A stretch of 8,373 nucleotides of DNA from an uncultured Petrimonas sp. (GTDB lineage Bacteria; Bacteroidota; Bacteroidia; Bacteroidales; Dysgonomonadaceae): contig CAKTUP010000087.1 in NCBI GenBank assembly GCA_934621705.1, forward strand, positions 1 through 8,373. The letters run 5' to 3'. Numbering within the stretch: the stretch's first letter is position 1; each line of letters begins with the position of its first letter. Below, in pieces: positions 1-6,718 of the stretch. The translations under genes and the position numbers were made by a program. Under the pieces are notes generated by a model, which was not told the DNA's origin, made no database searches, and worked only from the letters and a program-made list of their open reading frames with translations.

Positions 1-1028
1 CTTTCATTCAACGCTCTTTGATAAGCAGCAGCATTTCGCGCATGCTCCGCGTGAGTGATCGCGAAATTATGCCTTCCCGATAAATCATCCTTTGCACACA
101 TAAACAAATAGTTGTGGCTTTGCGGCGACAACGTTCCATCAATAGCCTTAATGGACGGAATTCTGATTGGTCCGGGTGGTAATCCTGTGTTTTTATACGT
201 ATTGTAAGGTGACTCCACCTCCAAATGGCGAAAGAGTATGCGTCGCAGCGAGAAATCGCCTAAGGCAAATTTCACCGTCGGATCGGCTTCCAGGCGCATT
301 CCTTTTCGCAGCCTGTTCATATAAAGCCCTGCCACGGTAGGATATTCGTCGGAATATGTGGCTTCTTCCTCTACGATTGACGCCAGTGTTGAAACCTGTA
401 TGGGAGATAGTCCCAGCTTTTCGGCTTTGGCTTTTCGGTCGGCATTCCAAAACCGGTCGAATTCCTTTTTCATTCTGTCAAGAAAACTATTTACACCCGT
501 GTCCCAATACACTTCGTAGGTATTGGGGATAAACATGGCAACTACGGTGGCATCGTTGAATCCCAAATCGTTGATCTTGGCTTCATTGTTCAGGGCGTTC
601 AGCAGTTCGGTGCTGTCCATCATCAGTTGTTGCGAAATCCGTCCGGCCAGGTTTTCCTTCGTGCGCATATTGTTAAACGTAATACTTACCGGCGTCTGGT
701 TTCCAGAGCGTAAAGTGCGAATTACATCAGGCATCGTCATTTCTTCTTTTACGGCATATCTTCCGGTTTTCACATTAGCCGGATAATTCATTCTTTCGGC
801 CAGAATCCGAAACATCTGTTCCGAAGGAAGTCCCGCTTTTTTCAATTGCGAAACCACATCTTCGTAGTTCTTCTCCTTGTCGATATAAATATATGCAGTT
901 TCTTCCAGGTTGAATGGCTTAAAGATGGTTTGCCTTACAACAATTACGCCTGCAATGGCAATCAAAAGCAAGGCAACGCCAATCCACAAGAAAATCCTTC
1001 TGCCCTTTTTTCTCGGTTTCTGTTCCAT
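1..1028 (-). CDS. mltG: Endolytic murein transglycosylase MltG (YceG family), 3' end cut by window edge
   Basis: MltG cleaves nascent peptidoglycan glycan strands inside the chain and is thought to end strand synthesis; it is anchored in the inner membrane with its catalytic part outside. The frame opens at an ATG (1026-1028) and stays open to the left edge: 342 codons are visible, ending at an alanine-rich helix followed by LNE, so only a few residues are probably missing. A basic N-terminus (KPRKKGRR) precedes a single membrane anchor at residues 12-31. The catalytic-region motif ASIVEEEA puts the first Glu of the cluster at residue 220, close to E218 of E. coli MltG. DPTVKFAL (from residue 249) and SPYNTYKNTGLPPGP (from residue 273) are further family hallmarks. 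It stands alone, divergent from the tRNA gene. No Shine-Dalgarno is visible, as is usual in Bacteroidota. Assignment is secure. Confidence 0.95.
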   Translation of the reverse strand, partial: MEQKPRKKGRRIFLWIGVALLLIAIAGVIVVRQTIFKPFNLEETAYIYIDKEKNYEDVVSQLKKAGLPSEQMFRILAERMNYPANVKTGRYAVKEEMTMPDVIRTLRSGNQTPVSITFNNMRTKENLAGRISQQLMMDSTELLNALNNEAKINDLGFNDATVVAMFIPNTYEVYWDTGVNSFLDRMKKEFDRFWNADRKAKAEKLGLSPIQVSTLASIVEEEATYSDEYPTVAGLYMNRLRKGMRLEADPTVKFALGDFSLRRILFRHLEVESPYNTYKNTGLPPGPIRIPSIKAIDGTLSPQSHNYLFMCAKDDLSGRHNFAITHAEHARNAAAYQRALNE

Positions 1029-1058
1029 AAATTCAAAAAATGATTTTGAAAAACTGCA

Positions 1059-1066
1059 CAAATGTA
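1059..1066 (-). promoter_or_regulatory. Probable -7 box of the mltG promoter
   Basis: Read on the minus strand this is TACATTTG, a full match to the Bacteroidota -7 consensus TAnnTTTG, 30 bases upstream of the mltG ATG. I find no good TTTG -33 box at the expected 19-21 base spacing, so the call rests on one box. A 6-bp inverted repeat (AGATTT/AAATCT, 1070-1075 and 1082-1087) lies just upstream. Confidence 0.4.
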
Positions 1067-1096
1067 GGAAGATTTAAAGAGAAATCTCACGTTTTT

Positions 1097-1128
1097 TTTG
1101 ACAAGATGAAAACAAACTCGTATATTTG
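1097..1128 (+). promoter_or_regulatory. Bacteroidota-type promoter of tRNA-Ser
   Basis: TTTG at 1097-1100 and TATATTTG at 1121-1128 are separated by 20 bases. This is an exact fit to the Bacteroidota housekeeping sigma consensus (TTTG, 19-21 bases, TAnnTTTG). Transcription should begin around 1134, about 20 bases before the tRNA 5' end, leaving a short leader for RNase P to remove. Confidence 0.85.
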
Positions 1129-1154
1129 CACCCAATTTGGTAGAAACCATATCG

Positions 1155-1241
1155 GGAAGTGTGGGTGAGTGGCTGAAACCACCAGTTTGCTAAACTGACG
1201 TACGGGTAACTGTACCGGGGGTTCGAATCCCCCCGCTTCCG
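1155..1241 (+). tRNA. tRNA-Ser, anticodon GCU
   Basis: An 87-base class II tRNA. The acceptor arms 1155-1161 (GGAAGTG) and 1234-1240 (CGCTTCC) form seven pairs including one G-U. The D stem is GGT/ACC (1164-1166 and 1178-1180). The anticodon loop TTGCTAA (1187-1193) carries GCT at 1189-1191, which reads AGC/AGU serine codons. The long variable arm has a GTAC/GTAC stem (1200-1203 and 1212-1215), as expected for serine. The T arm is GGGGG-TTCGAAT-CCCCC (1217-1233), and the discriminator is G1241. The 3' CCA is not encoded, so it must be added by the CCA enzyme. The top pair of the anticodon stem is C-A. Confidence 0.97.
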
Positions 1242-1297
1242 CTGAAAGCGTTTTGAAGTACTCTGAAAAGAGTTGAAAATGAAACAAAGGCGAAATG

Positions 1298-1340
1298 ATA
1301 AGTGTTGTAATTCTAATGAGTTACAACACTTATTCTTTTA
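1298..1340 (+). terminator. Hairpin terminator of the tRNA-Ser transcript
   Basis: A perfect 13-bp stem (ATAAGTGTTGTAA at 1298-1310, complement at 1321-1333) with a 10-base loop is followed by the T-rich run TCTTTTA on the plus strand. No T-run follows in the opposite direction, so it serves plus-strand transcription from the tRNA. The stem is rather AT-rich. Confidence 0.75.
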
Positions 1341-1633
1341 TAATATTTATTACTCAGAGTAGCAATAGAACATTCACGATATACCCAAACAGTCACAATT
1401 GGCCTCAATAAAAAATCAAAAAAATAATTGTAACAAGAGTGCTTTTCAAAGTGTATATAGATGACAATTTCATTACTGTTTTTCAGATAATTATGTCAAA
1501 CTTTACAGTGATAAGTTTAGAGAAAAATAAGTGGGAATAATGACTTTTTTAATGCCTTATGGCTACAAAAATACAGAGAGAGTATCCAAATATTTTTATC
1601 GGAATATTGAATTAAAAAAACACTTACTTCGTC
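1341..1633. other. AT-rich stretch without a supported gene
   Basis: About 290 bases between the tRNA terminator and the terminator of the stress-protein gene. It is visibly more AT-rich than the genes around it. It contains only very short open frames (for example about 15 codons from the ATG near 1493, and a roughly 51-codon frame starting near 1553 that runs through the hairpin at 1637-1671). I see no tRNA 3'-end duplicate, no transposase remnant and no structured RNA I can name. Confidence 0.6.
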
Positions 1634-1676
1634 AAAAAAAAGTCCGAACACTTCACTTGTTCGGACTTTTTCTTTT
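1634..1676. terminator. Strong bidirectional terminator
   Basis: A 14-bp perfect stem (1637-1650 paired with 1658-1671, core AGTCCGAACA) has a 7-base loop CTTCACT. It is flanked by eight A on the left and five T, then CTTTT, on the right, so both strands have a U-tract after the hairpin. Its main use is to end the minus-strand stress-protein transcript 26 bases after that stop codon; it also blocks rightward readthrough from the tRNA side. Confidence 0.88.
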
Positions 1677-1696
1677 GTCTGATTTTCTTCGAAAAA

Positions 1697-2851
1697 TCAC
1701 AATCCCTTAATCACCAGCAGCGGCGTATCGGAATGGAAAAGCATTCTGCGCGCGATTCCCGGATTGAAAATTCGGGCAAACAACCCTCTTCTTGAACTCG
1801 ACATGGCAATCATATCGATTTTGTGTTCTTCCACAAACTCTTCGAGAATGACTTCCAGTTGATTATCGCGGTCGATTACTTTATATTCAATATCAAGATT
1901 GGGATACTGTTCTTTCAGATACTTTTGGGTTCCCGACAGTTTAATTTCATCCCACACGTCTTCTTTCTTTGCCATGTGAGCTAGATAAACTTTTATGGGA
2001 TAAGGCTTTATAAAATTCATCATAGTATCGAAAGCCTTGAATTCGCGCTCCCTGAAATTGGTCAGGAAAAGAATATTCCTCATCTGAGAAATGTCCTGGT
2101 CTTTAGAGTTTTCGGGAATGGCAAAAATGGGAGTTCTGCAGCCGTCGATAACTTCGGCAGTAACGCTGCCTATCAAATCCAGGTCTTTCGCGTTGCTTCC
2201 TCGCGTACCCATCACTATTGCGCGCGGGCGCTGCTTTTTGGAATACGAAATGATTTCTTCTTCGGGAAGCCCTTCCATCAGAACGTGCGTGAATGCAACG
2301 TCGGGAAATTCCTTATTGGCAATTCTCGCTTTGATGTCTTTGACTAAAGCGTTCATTTCCGATTCCATTTTCGATTTGATGTCCTTGTAAAGGTCTTTGT
2401 CGGTGGTTTGAACGGCAAACGAATCACCGAAAGGGATCGCCATCGGATAATACGGGGTGTAGAAAGCGTGGATGAGCTTCACATCGCATCCGGTATCAAA
2501 AGCTAAGTTGAAACCAAATTCACAGGTTTTCAGCGTGTAGTTAGAAAAATCAACCGGAATAAGCACTTCGTTTTTCGATTTCACTTTATCCAAATCGTCC
2601 AGCGAATCTACGGTAGAGGTAAAATCTATTTGCTCGATAATGCTCAACGCCCGCGGCAAATCGCTTTCGTTAATTCTAACGCGCACGTTTCCGGGAACGG
2701 TAGGCTGAATGATGCTCACGCCGTGCATTACTGCCGGAATGCCTTCCGATTCGAGTATCGATTTGAGTATTACCGCTTTTTCGTAGGAGTGAATGGCTAC
2801 GGTTACTAACTTCTGTTCTGTGTTGTCTGTTCTTTTATCGTTTTTCTCCAT
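1697..2851 (-). CDS. Tandem universal stress protein with DUF2007-like N-terminal domain
   Basis: A 384-residue soluble protein with no signal peptide or membrane segment. Residues about 14-77 (LVTVAIHSYEKAVILKSILE onward, then GIPA and VRVRI) resemble DUF2007, a small putative signal-transducing domain. Residues about 95-247 form a first UspA domain opening with VLIPVDFS and carrying the nucleotide-binding pattern G-2x-G-9x-G-S (G215, G218, G228, S229). Residues about 257-384 form a second UspA-like domain (ILFLTNF, then IDMIAMSSSRRG) in which that pattern is broken, so it probably does not bind ATP. UspA proteins are linked to starvation and stress survival, but the exact biochemical role is unknown. 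The gene is preceded by a hairpin terminator and no clear Bacteroidota promoter, so it may be reached by partial readthrough from the small helix-turn-helix gene. The Usp calls are firm; the DUF2007 call is from sequence resemblance. Confidence 0.88.
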   Translation of the reverse strand: MEKNDKRTDNTEQKLVTVAIHSYEKAVILKSILESEGIPAVMHGVSIIQPTVPGNVRVRINESDLPRALSIIEQIDFTSTVDSLDDLDKVKSKNEVLIPVDFSNYTLKTCEFGFNLAFDTGCDVKLIHAFYTPYYPMAIPFGDSFAVQTTDKDLYKDIKSKMESEMNALVKDIKARIANKEFPDVAFTHVLMEGLPEEEIISYSKKQRPRAIVMGTRGSNAKDLDLIGSVTAEVIDGCRTPIFAIPENSKDQDISQMRNILFLTNFREREFKAFDTMMNFIKPYPIKVYLAHMAKKEDVWDEIKLSGTQKYLKEQYPNLDIEYKVIDRDNQLEVILEEFVEEHKIDMIAMSSSRRGLFARIFNPGIARRMLFHSDTPLLVIKGL

Positions 2852-2880
2852 GTTCTTAATCGTTTAATGTTTTCGAAATC

Positions 2881-2929
2881 AAAAAAAGAAAAAACCCAAT
2901 ATTTGCTTTTTTTTATCAAATATTGGGTT
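2881..2929 (-). terminator. Terminator between the helix-turn-helix gene and the usp gene
   Basis: A 13-bp perfect stem (AACCCAATATTTG at 2893-2905 and its complement at 2917-2929) has an 11-base loop. On the minus strand it is followed by TTTTTTCTTTTTTT, a classic intrinsic terminator. It begins 18 bases past the stop of the 97-residue gene and ends about 30 bases before the usp start, so it separates or attenuates the two. Confidence 0.85.
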
Positions 2930-2946
2930 CAGTTTCTCAAAATGCC

Positions 2947-3240
2947 TTACTCGTTATCTTCCTCAACAGACTCTGTCTGATAAACCGGATAATCTTCAAG
3001 TCCTAATATTGATAAAGCTTTATCGAATATAGTTGAGTCATCCAAAACAACAATGCCGCCATCAGGGCCGGGTTCAATATGAACGCCAATACTTTTGCCT
3101 TCTTTGTAGTTGTATCCACCAAAATAATTTCTTACGGTTTCGGGTTTCAATCCTAACTCTTCGGCTATCCGGTGGATACTACCGTCAGGGAGCTTGTCTT
3201 TCAGTGCTCTTAATTCGTTAAATGTGAGGGTTCTTGCCAT
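2947..3240 (-). CDS. Small helix-turn-helix protein of unknown function
   Basis: A 97-residue protein. Residues about 6-41 look like a helix-turn-helix: LRALKDKLPDG, then IHRIAEELGLKPETVRNYFG, where IAEELGLKPETVRNYF reads as helix-turn-recognition helix. A short glycine-rich middle (GGYNYKEGKSIGVHIEPGPD) leads to a beta-like segment (GIVVLDD) and a strongly acidic tail (ESVEEDNE). Proteins of this general form occur in Bacteroidales and are usually called DNA-binding or hypothetical; I know of no assigned function. It has its own weak promoter and its own terminator, so it looks monocistronic. Its targets are not visible here; the neighbouring usp gene or its own upstream region are possible. 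Confidence 0.75.
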   Translation of the reverse strand: MARTLTFNELRALKDKLPDGSIHRIAEELGLKPETVRNYFGGYNYKEGKSIGVHIEPGPDGGIVVLDDSTIFDKALSILGLEDYPVYQTESVEEDNE

Positions 3241-3290
3241 GGTTCTTTAATTTTTTTTGATTCATAAAATCTTGTTAGTAAATTATGCCC

Positions 3291-3322
3291 TAAACTTACA
3301 CAATATTTCAGATAATGCCAAT
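3291..3322 (-). promoter_or_regulatory. Possible promoter of the small helix-turn-helix gene
   Basis: On the minus strand ATTG (3319-3322) and TAAGTTTA (3291-3298) are 20 bases apart, each one mismatch from the Bacteroidota boxes TTTG and TAnnTTTG. The spacing is right and the ATG lies about 50 bases downstream. Both boxes are imperfect, so this is tentative. Confidence 0.35.
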
Positions 3323-3373
3323 TATTTCGGTAAAAAAATTACGAAAATGCTACTTTTATCATCTAAACAAACT

Positions 3374-4075
3374 TCAATGCGGTAAAGTTGCTAAAAAAGA
3401 ACTAAAAATTATGATTAAAAGTATATATGCCGACATGACCATACCGACAAATTTTCCGTGTTGATGAGAATAGGACGACAACTTTCTTTTGGAATATGGA
3501 ACCTGATAAAACCGGCGGCGAATCTGTGAATAAATCACGTACATCAGCCACCCCAACAAAGAACCAATGATGGCTCCGGCAACGATATCCGAAATAAAAT
3601 GCACACCCAGATAAATTCTGGAATAGCTGTTTAGCGCTGCCCATATCAAAATAGGAATGGTTACCCATCGATTTCTGAAAACGAAAGATATAAATACAGC
3701 AATCCCGAAACTATTAGTGGCGTGACCCGAAATAAAACCGTAAGTGCCGCCGCGATAACCGTTTACGACATCTACCAAGTTTTGAAAATCGGGATGATGC
3801 GTGGGACGAAACCTTTCGAAAAACGGCTTGAAAAAACCGGATGAAACCTGATCGCATACCACGATAACGAGAATGAAAAACACAGCGGTTAAAATACCTT
3901 CGCGGCGGTGTGTTTTGTGGAAAAACATCACCAACAAAAACAACCACAGCAGAATCCAGACGTATCGGCCGGTAAAAGTCCAGAAAACGTTGTCCAACAA
4001 TAAAGAATCACTGCCGTTCAAGGCAAAAAACAGGTCTCGTTCAAACGGTAATAGATTTTCAACGGCTTCTTTCAT
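3374..4075 (-). CDS. PAP2-family membrane lipid phosphatase
   Basis: A 233-residue integral membrane protein with all three PAP2 signature motifs: K83-x6-R90-P91 (KPFFERFRP), S116-G117-H118, and S152-R153-x5-H159-x3-D163 (SRIYLGVHFISD). H118 and H159 are the expected catalytic histidines. Hydrophobic segments lie near 38-52, 60-78, 116-134, 137-150, 163-182 and 208-228. Such enzymes remove phosphate from lipid phosphates; candidate substrates are undecaprenyl pyrophosphate, lipid A, or phosphatidic acid or phosphatidylglycerol phosphate, and the sequence alone does not decide. Its ATG overlaps the batE stop codon as ATGA, so it is translated with the Bat operon and is its last gene. No convincing hairpin terminator follows within 3241-3373. 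Confidence 0.92.
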   Translation of the reverse strand: MKEAVENLLPFERDLFFALNGSDSLLLDNVFWTFTGRYVWILLWLFLLVMFFHKTHRREGILTAVFFILVIVVCDQVSSGFFKPFFERFRPTHHPDFQNLVDVVNGYRGGTYGFISGHATNSFGIAVFISFVFRNRWVTIPILIWAALNSYSRIYLGVHFISDIVAGAIIGSLLGWLMYVIYSQIRRRFYQVPYSKRKLSSYSHQHGKFVGMVMSAYILLIIIFSSFLATLPH

Positions 4076-4836
4076 ATAATTTCTACATTTTCTTTCGATG
4101 TCCAGCCCACGCTTCCGTTGGCAATTTCAATTTCAATCCAGTTTCCGTCGGTTTTGTTGAGCTTCACTTTCGTGCCTTCGTGCAGGCGAAAAAGTTCCTG
4201 GCTGTTGGCGTCAGGTGATGTCATGATGGATGCCGATGCCGCCATCACAATTCCCGTATTTCGGTTGATGCGGCTGTTTTTCTGGCTGGATGCAAACGCG
4301 TTGGCAACCAACATAAAGACAAAAATAACGATTCCGGTATAAAACGCCGTTTTCCGTATCCACATTCTTCTGACGAAAAGGAAAGCGGCGAAGCAAGCCA
4401 AAAACGCGATAAAAAACGCGATAGCGATAGTTGCCCACGTGTTGGAGTTGAACAGGTTTTTGAAACCATTGGCCCAGTTTGTCAGGAAAAAACTATCGGA
4501 TGTATCAATTTTATCTTCGATGCGGGTGCGCGCAAAACGCAGGTTGTGGCGGATATCGTTGTCTCCGGGATTGAGCAGCAGCGCCCGTTCGTAATTCAAA
4601 ATGGCTTTTGCCGTTTCTCCGTTTCTGAAATAGGCGTTGCCCAAGTTGTAGTAAATTTCCGCCGACTCCTTGCTTTCCGAAACGTTTTGTGCCAGCACTT
4701 GCTCGTAAAGTTGAATGCTTTTGGGGTAATCCTCAATACGATAGGCTTCGGAAGCCGCTTCGAGCGTACTTTGCGCGAAAGACAGAGTGCTACAAAGAAG
4801 TAAAACGAGAATGAATATATATTTGAGAAATTTCAT
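4072..4836 (-). CDS. batE: BatE: TPR and SH3-like domain membrane protein
   Basis: A 254-residue protein of the Bat operon. A signal peptide (residues 1-22, ending SFAQ) is followed by TPR-type repeats at about 24-95 (SIQLYEQVLAQN; then IYYNLGNAYFRNGETAKAIL and ALLLNPGD), two membrane segments (about 134-155 and 163-182), and a C-terminal bacterial SH3-like domain at about 194-254 (GIVMAASASIMTSPD, then GWTSKENVEII). Cys15 is not in a lipobox (preceded by Leu). TPR domains bind partners and the SH3-like part may contact cell wall or protein. It starts one base after the batD stop and its stop overlaps the pap2 start, showing tight co-translation. Bat genes were tied to aerotolerance in Bacteroides fragilis, though that role has been questioned in other bacteria. 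Confidence 0.92.
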   Translation of the reverse strand: MKFLKYIFILVLLLCSTLSFAQSTLEAASEAYRIEDYPKSIQLYEQVLAQNVSESKESAEIYYNLGNAYFRNGETAKAILNYERALLLNPGDNDIRHNLRFARTRIEDKIDTSDSFFLTNWANGFKNLFNSNTWATIAIAFFIAFLACFAAFLFVRRMWIRKTAFYTGIVIFVFMLVANAFASSQKNSRINRNTGIVMAASASIMTSPDANSQELFRLHEGTKVKLNKTDGNWIEIEIANGSVGWTSKENVEII

Positions 4837-4837
4837 A

Positions 4838-6685
4838 TTATTTTCTTTTCAATTTACTTTCCATTTCGCCAATGGCATCAACGGTTTCGTTATACAGCTT
4901 ATCCATTGCGGCATCGCTTTCGGCCGGCGCGTATCGGGCAAACTCGCAGGTGTTGAGAATGTGCATAAACTTGCCGATCAATTCGTTGCTAATTCCGTAA
5001 TCCGACAATTCTTTTTCGATATTGTCTTTCGTAAGATTTGCCACCGGAATAGACAATTTATCGCTGAAATAGCCCCAAAGCGCGCGTAGCACTTCGTCGT
5101 AAAATTTCTCTTTGTTGTGTTCCTTCAGGAACTTTTCTGCCACTTTCAGTCTTCTGATGGCCATTTTATTTGCTTTCCTGGTTCTCATCAGAGCCACATT
5201 GGCATTTTCTTTGGCAATTTTCCGGTTGAAAATATAGAAAACAATCAGCAAAATAAGCGGAATCAGGTACCACAGCCAATATCCGAGCGAGCCGGCAAAG
5301 AAACTGTTTTTGTACTGATATTGCGGTTCGCCGGTTTTAAGGAATCGGATATCCTGCTCCACGCGAACGTTTTGCTGATTCACGTAACTGCTTGCCGATG
5401 CTTTGCTGGGATCACCCTTTGCGATTTGCAAGTTATATTCCGGCGAATTTATGGTTTTATAAGAATTGGTATTCAAATCGAAATACGAAAACTCAATGGC
5501 CGGAACAGCGTAATTCCCTTCATATCGCGGAATGGCAAGGTATTCGATTTTACGGGAACCCGTCAAACCGTTTGTAGTAACCTGAAAATTGTTATTCACC
5601 GTTGGGTCGTAAACTTCGAAATTGGTTGGGAATTTCACTTCGGGATTCTGAATAAGTTTCAGGTTTCCGGTTCCCGATATATCGACAGAAACGGTAATCG
5701 GTTCGTTGGCACGGGTTTGCTGCGTGCTGATGGACGGAGTGAACGTAAACGTACCCACCGCGTTGGAGAAATTCGCCGGTTTTCCCGCGGGCAGCGGCTT
5801 CACGTTTATCGCCAGCGGATTGGTAACCAATGCTTTTTTCACATCGGCCATTACTTCCTGTGTGCCGAAGAAGGTGGAAACACGCTTTCCGGAAGGAACC
5901 GAAAATACCATTTCCAGGCGTCCCGACGGAATGGTAATTCTGCCCGAACGCTGCGGAAACAGCAGTGTTTTTTTCAAATCGGCGGTGTAGTAATTGCGGC
6001 CGTCGTATCGCTCCATTTGCAATTGCTGATTGGATGCGATAGGAACTTCTTCCACCATAAATCCCTCGAATTCGGGGAACTCTATTTTCCCTAAATCGGT
6101 AATATTCAACGTCGTGTAGAGACGGAAAGTTACCGTAAAACCTTCTTGTTCGTAAACATTGTTTTTCGATACAATGGCGCGGATGAAGGCATCGTTAGCA
6201 CTGACCGTTGCGCTTGGCGCAGACGCGGAACCCGATTCGGAACTGTTTCCGGAACTTCCGCCCGGACGGTTTTCGGCCGCTTTATCGGGGGGAAGCACCC
6301 TCACTGTAAGCGAGTTGGAGCGGTAATTGCTGTTATCCACGGTGATGGATGCCGGTTCAATGGTGAACGTTCCTTCTTCGGGCGCAACCAGGATATAGGT
6401 ATAGGTAATGGAATTTTCCGATGTGGTTTTGCCGTTTATCGTTTGCTGGCTATAACTGCGCGATGTGGAAGGGCCAAAAAGCACGTCAAAACCTTTCAAA
6501 TCGGGTAATCGAAGGTCTTTTCCTTCCTGATTGAGCGTGTAACTCAACCGGAACTGCTCACCCTTCACCACGCCGTTCGGCGCCGATGCCCGGAAAGTAA
6601 CCTGAGCCTGCAAACCGGCCGTTCCGGTCAAAAGTAAGGCCAGAAAAAGTATTGTTATTTTATATTTTAGTAGAAAATTTATCAT
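4838..6685 (-). CDS. batD: BatD, oxygen-tolerance family protein
   Basis: A 615-residue envelope protein. A signal peptide (1-28, ending LQAQ) leads into a large beta-rich exported region (about 29-425) typical of BatD, with repeated immunoglobulin-like segments such as VTFRASAPNGVVKGEQFRLS and, later, TRANEPITVSVDISGTGNLK. A Gly/Ser-rich linker at 137-160 separates two of these modules. One membrane helix at about 467-486 is followed by a cytoplasmic, basic, helical tail (487-615) containing FYDEVLRALWGYFSDKLSIP and CEFARYAP, a conserved BatD tail. It probably holds the Bat complex in the inner membrane with most of its mass outside. It begins 33 bases after batC and ends one base before batE. 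The long open frame on the opposite strand is a shadow of this gene. Confidence 0.93.
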   Translation of the reverse strand: MINFLLKYKITILFLALLLTGTAGLQAQVTFRASAPNGVVKGEQFRLSYTLNQEGKDLRLPDLKGFDVLFGPSTSRSYSQQTINGKTTSENSITYTYILVAPEEGTFTIEPASITVDNSNYRSNSLTVRVLPPDKAAENRPGGSSGNSSESGSASAPSATVSANDAFIRAIVSKNNVYEQEGFTVTFRLYTTLNITDLGKIEFPEFEGFMVEEVPIASNQQLQMERYDGRNYYTADLKKTLLFPQRSGRITIPSGRLEMVFSVPSGKRVSTFFGTQEVMADVKKALVTNPLAINVKPLPAGKPANFSNAVGTFTFTPSISTQQTRANEPITVSVDISGTGNLKLIQNPEVKFPTNFEVYDPTVNNNFQVTTNGLTGSRKIEYLAIPRYEGNYAVPAIEFSYFDLNTNSYKTINSPEYNLQIAKGDPSKASASSYVNQQNVRVEQDIRFLKTGEPQYQYKNSFFAGSLGYWLWYLIPLILLIVFYIFNRKIAKENANVALMRTRKANKMAIRRLKVAEKFLKEHNKEKFYDEVLRALWGYFSDKLSIPVANLTKDNIEKELSDYGISNELIGKFMHILNTCEFARYAPAESDAAMDKLYNETVDAIGEMESKLKRK

Positions 6686-6718
6686 TTAAATCGTAAATCT
6701 AAAATCGTATATACGTCG
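6686..6718 (-). other. Only intergenic gap of the Bat operon (batC-batD), with short repeats
   Basis: The 33-base gap holds a direct repeat AAATCGTA (plus-strand 6688-6695 and 6702-6709) and a perfect 10-base palindrome CGTATATACG (6706-6715). There is no Shine-Dalgarno. On the minus strand TAGATTTA (6701-6694) is one mismatch from a -7 box but has no partner -33 box. It may only be the AT-rich translation start region Bacteroidota use. Confidence 0.35.

Noticed and set aside
193..1043. Several 65-87 residue frames over the first kilobase on both strands
   Set aside because: All are out-of-frame or antisense shadows of mltG, which has no listed full frame only because its stop codon is outside the window.
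1087..1287. 66-residue minus-strand frame with a GGFEPPVQLPVRQ segment
   Set aside because: It spans the tRNA-Ser gene in antisense; the peptide is the well-known artefact of translating a tRNA backwards.
1553..1708. About 51-codon plus-strand frame starting at ATG near 1553
   Set aside because: It reads through the bidirectional terminator hairpin and into the 3' end of the stress gene, with no promoter or recognisable product.
3303..3373. Possible terminator after pap2
   Set aside because: Only a weak interrupted stem around the A-run near 3331-3345 is seen; not enough pairs to call a terminator.
4790..4795. Lipoprotein signal in BatE (Cys15 in the leader)
   Set aside because: The residue before Cys is Leu rather than Gly, Ala or Ser, and a normal signal peptidase I site (SFAQ) follows.
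5117..6094. 325-residue open frame on the plus strand
   Set aside because: Lies wholly opposite batD, whose reading frame has clear family features; the translation is rich in F, R, H and I with no recognisable domain, typical of an antisense shadow.
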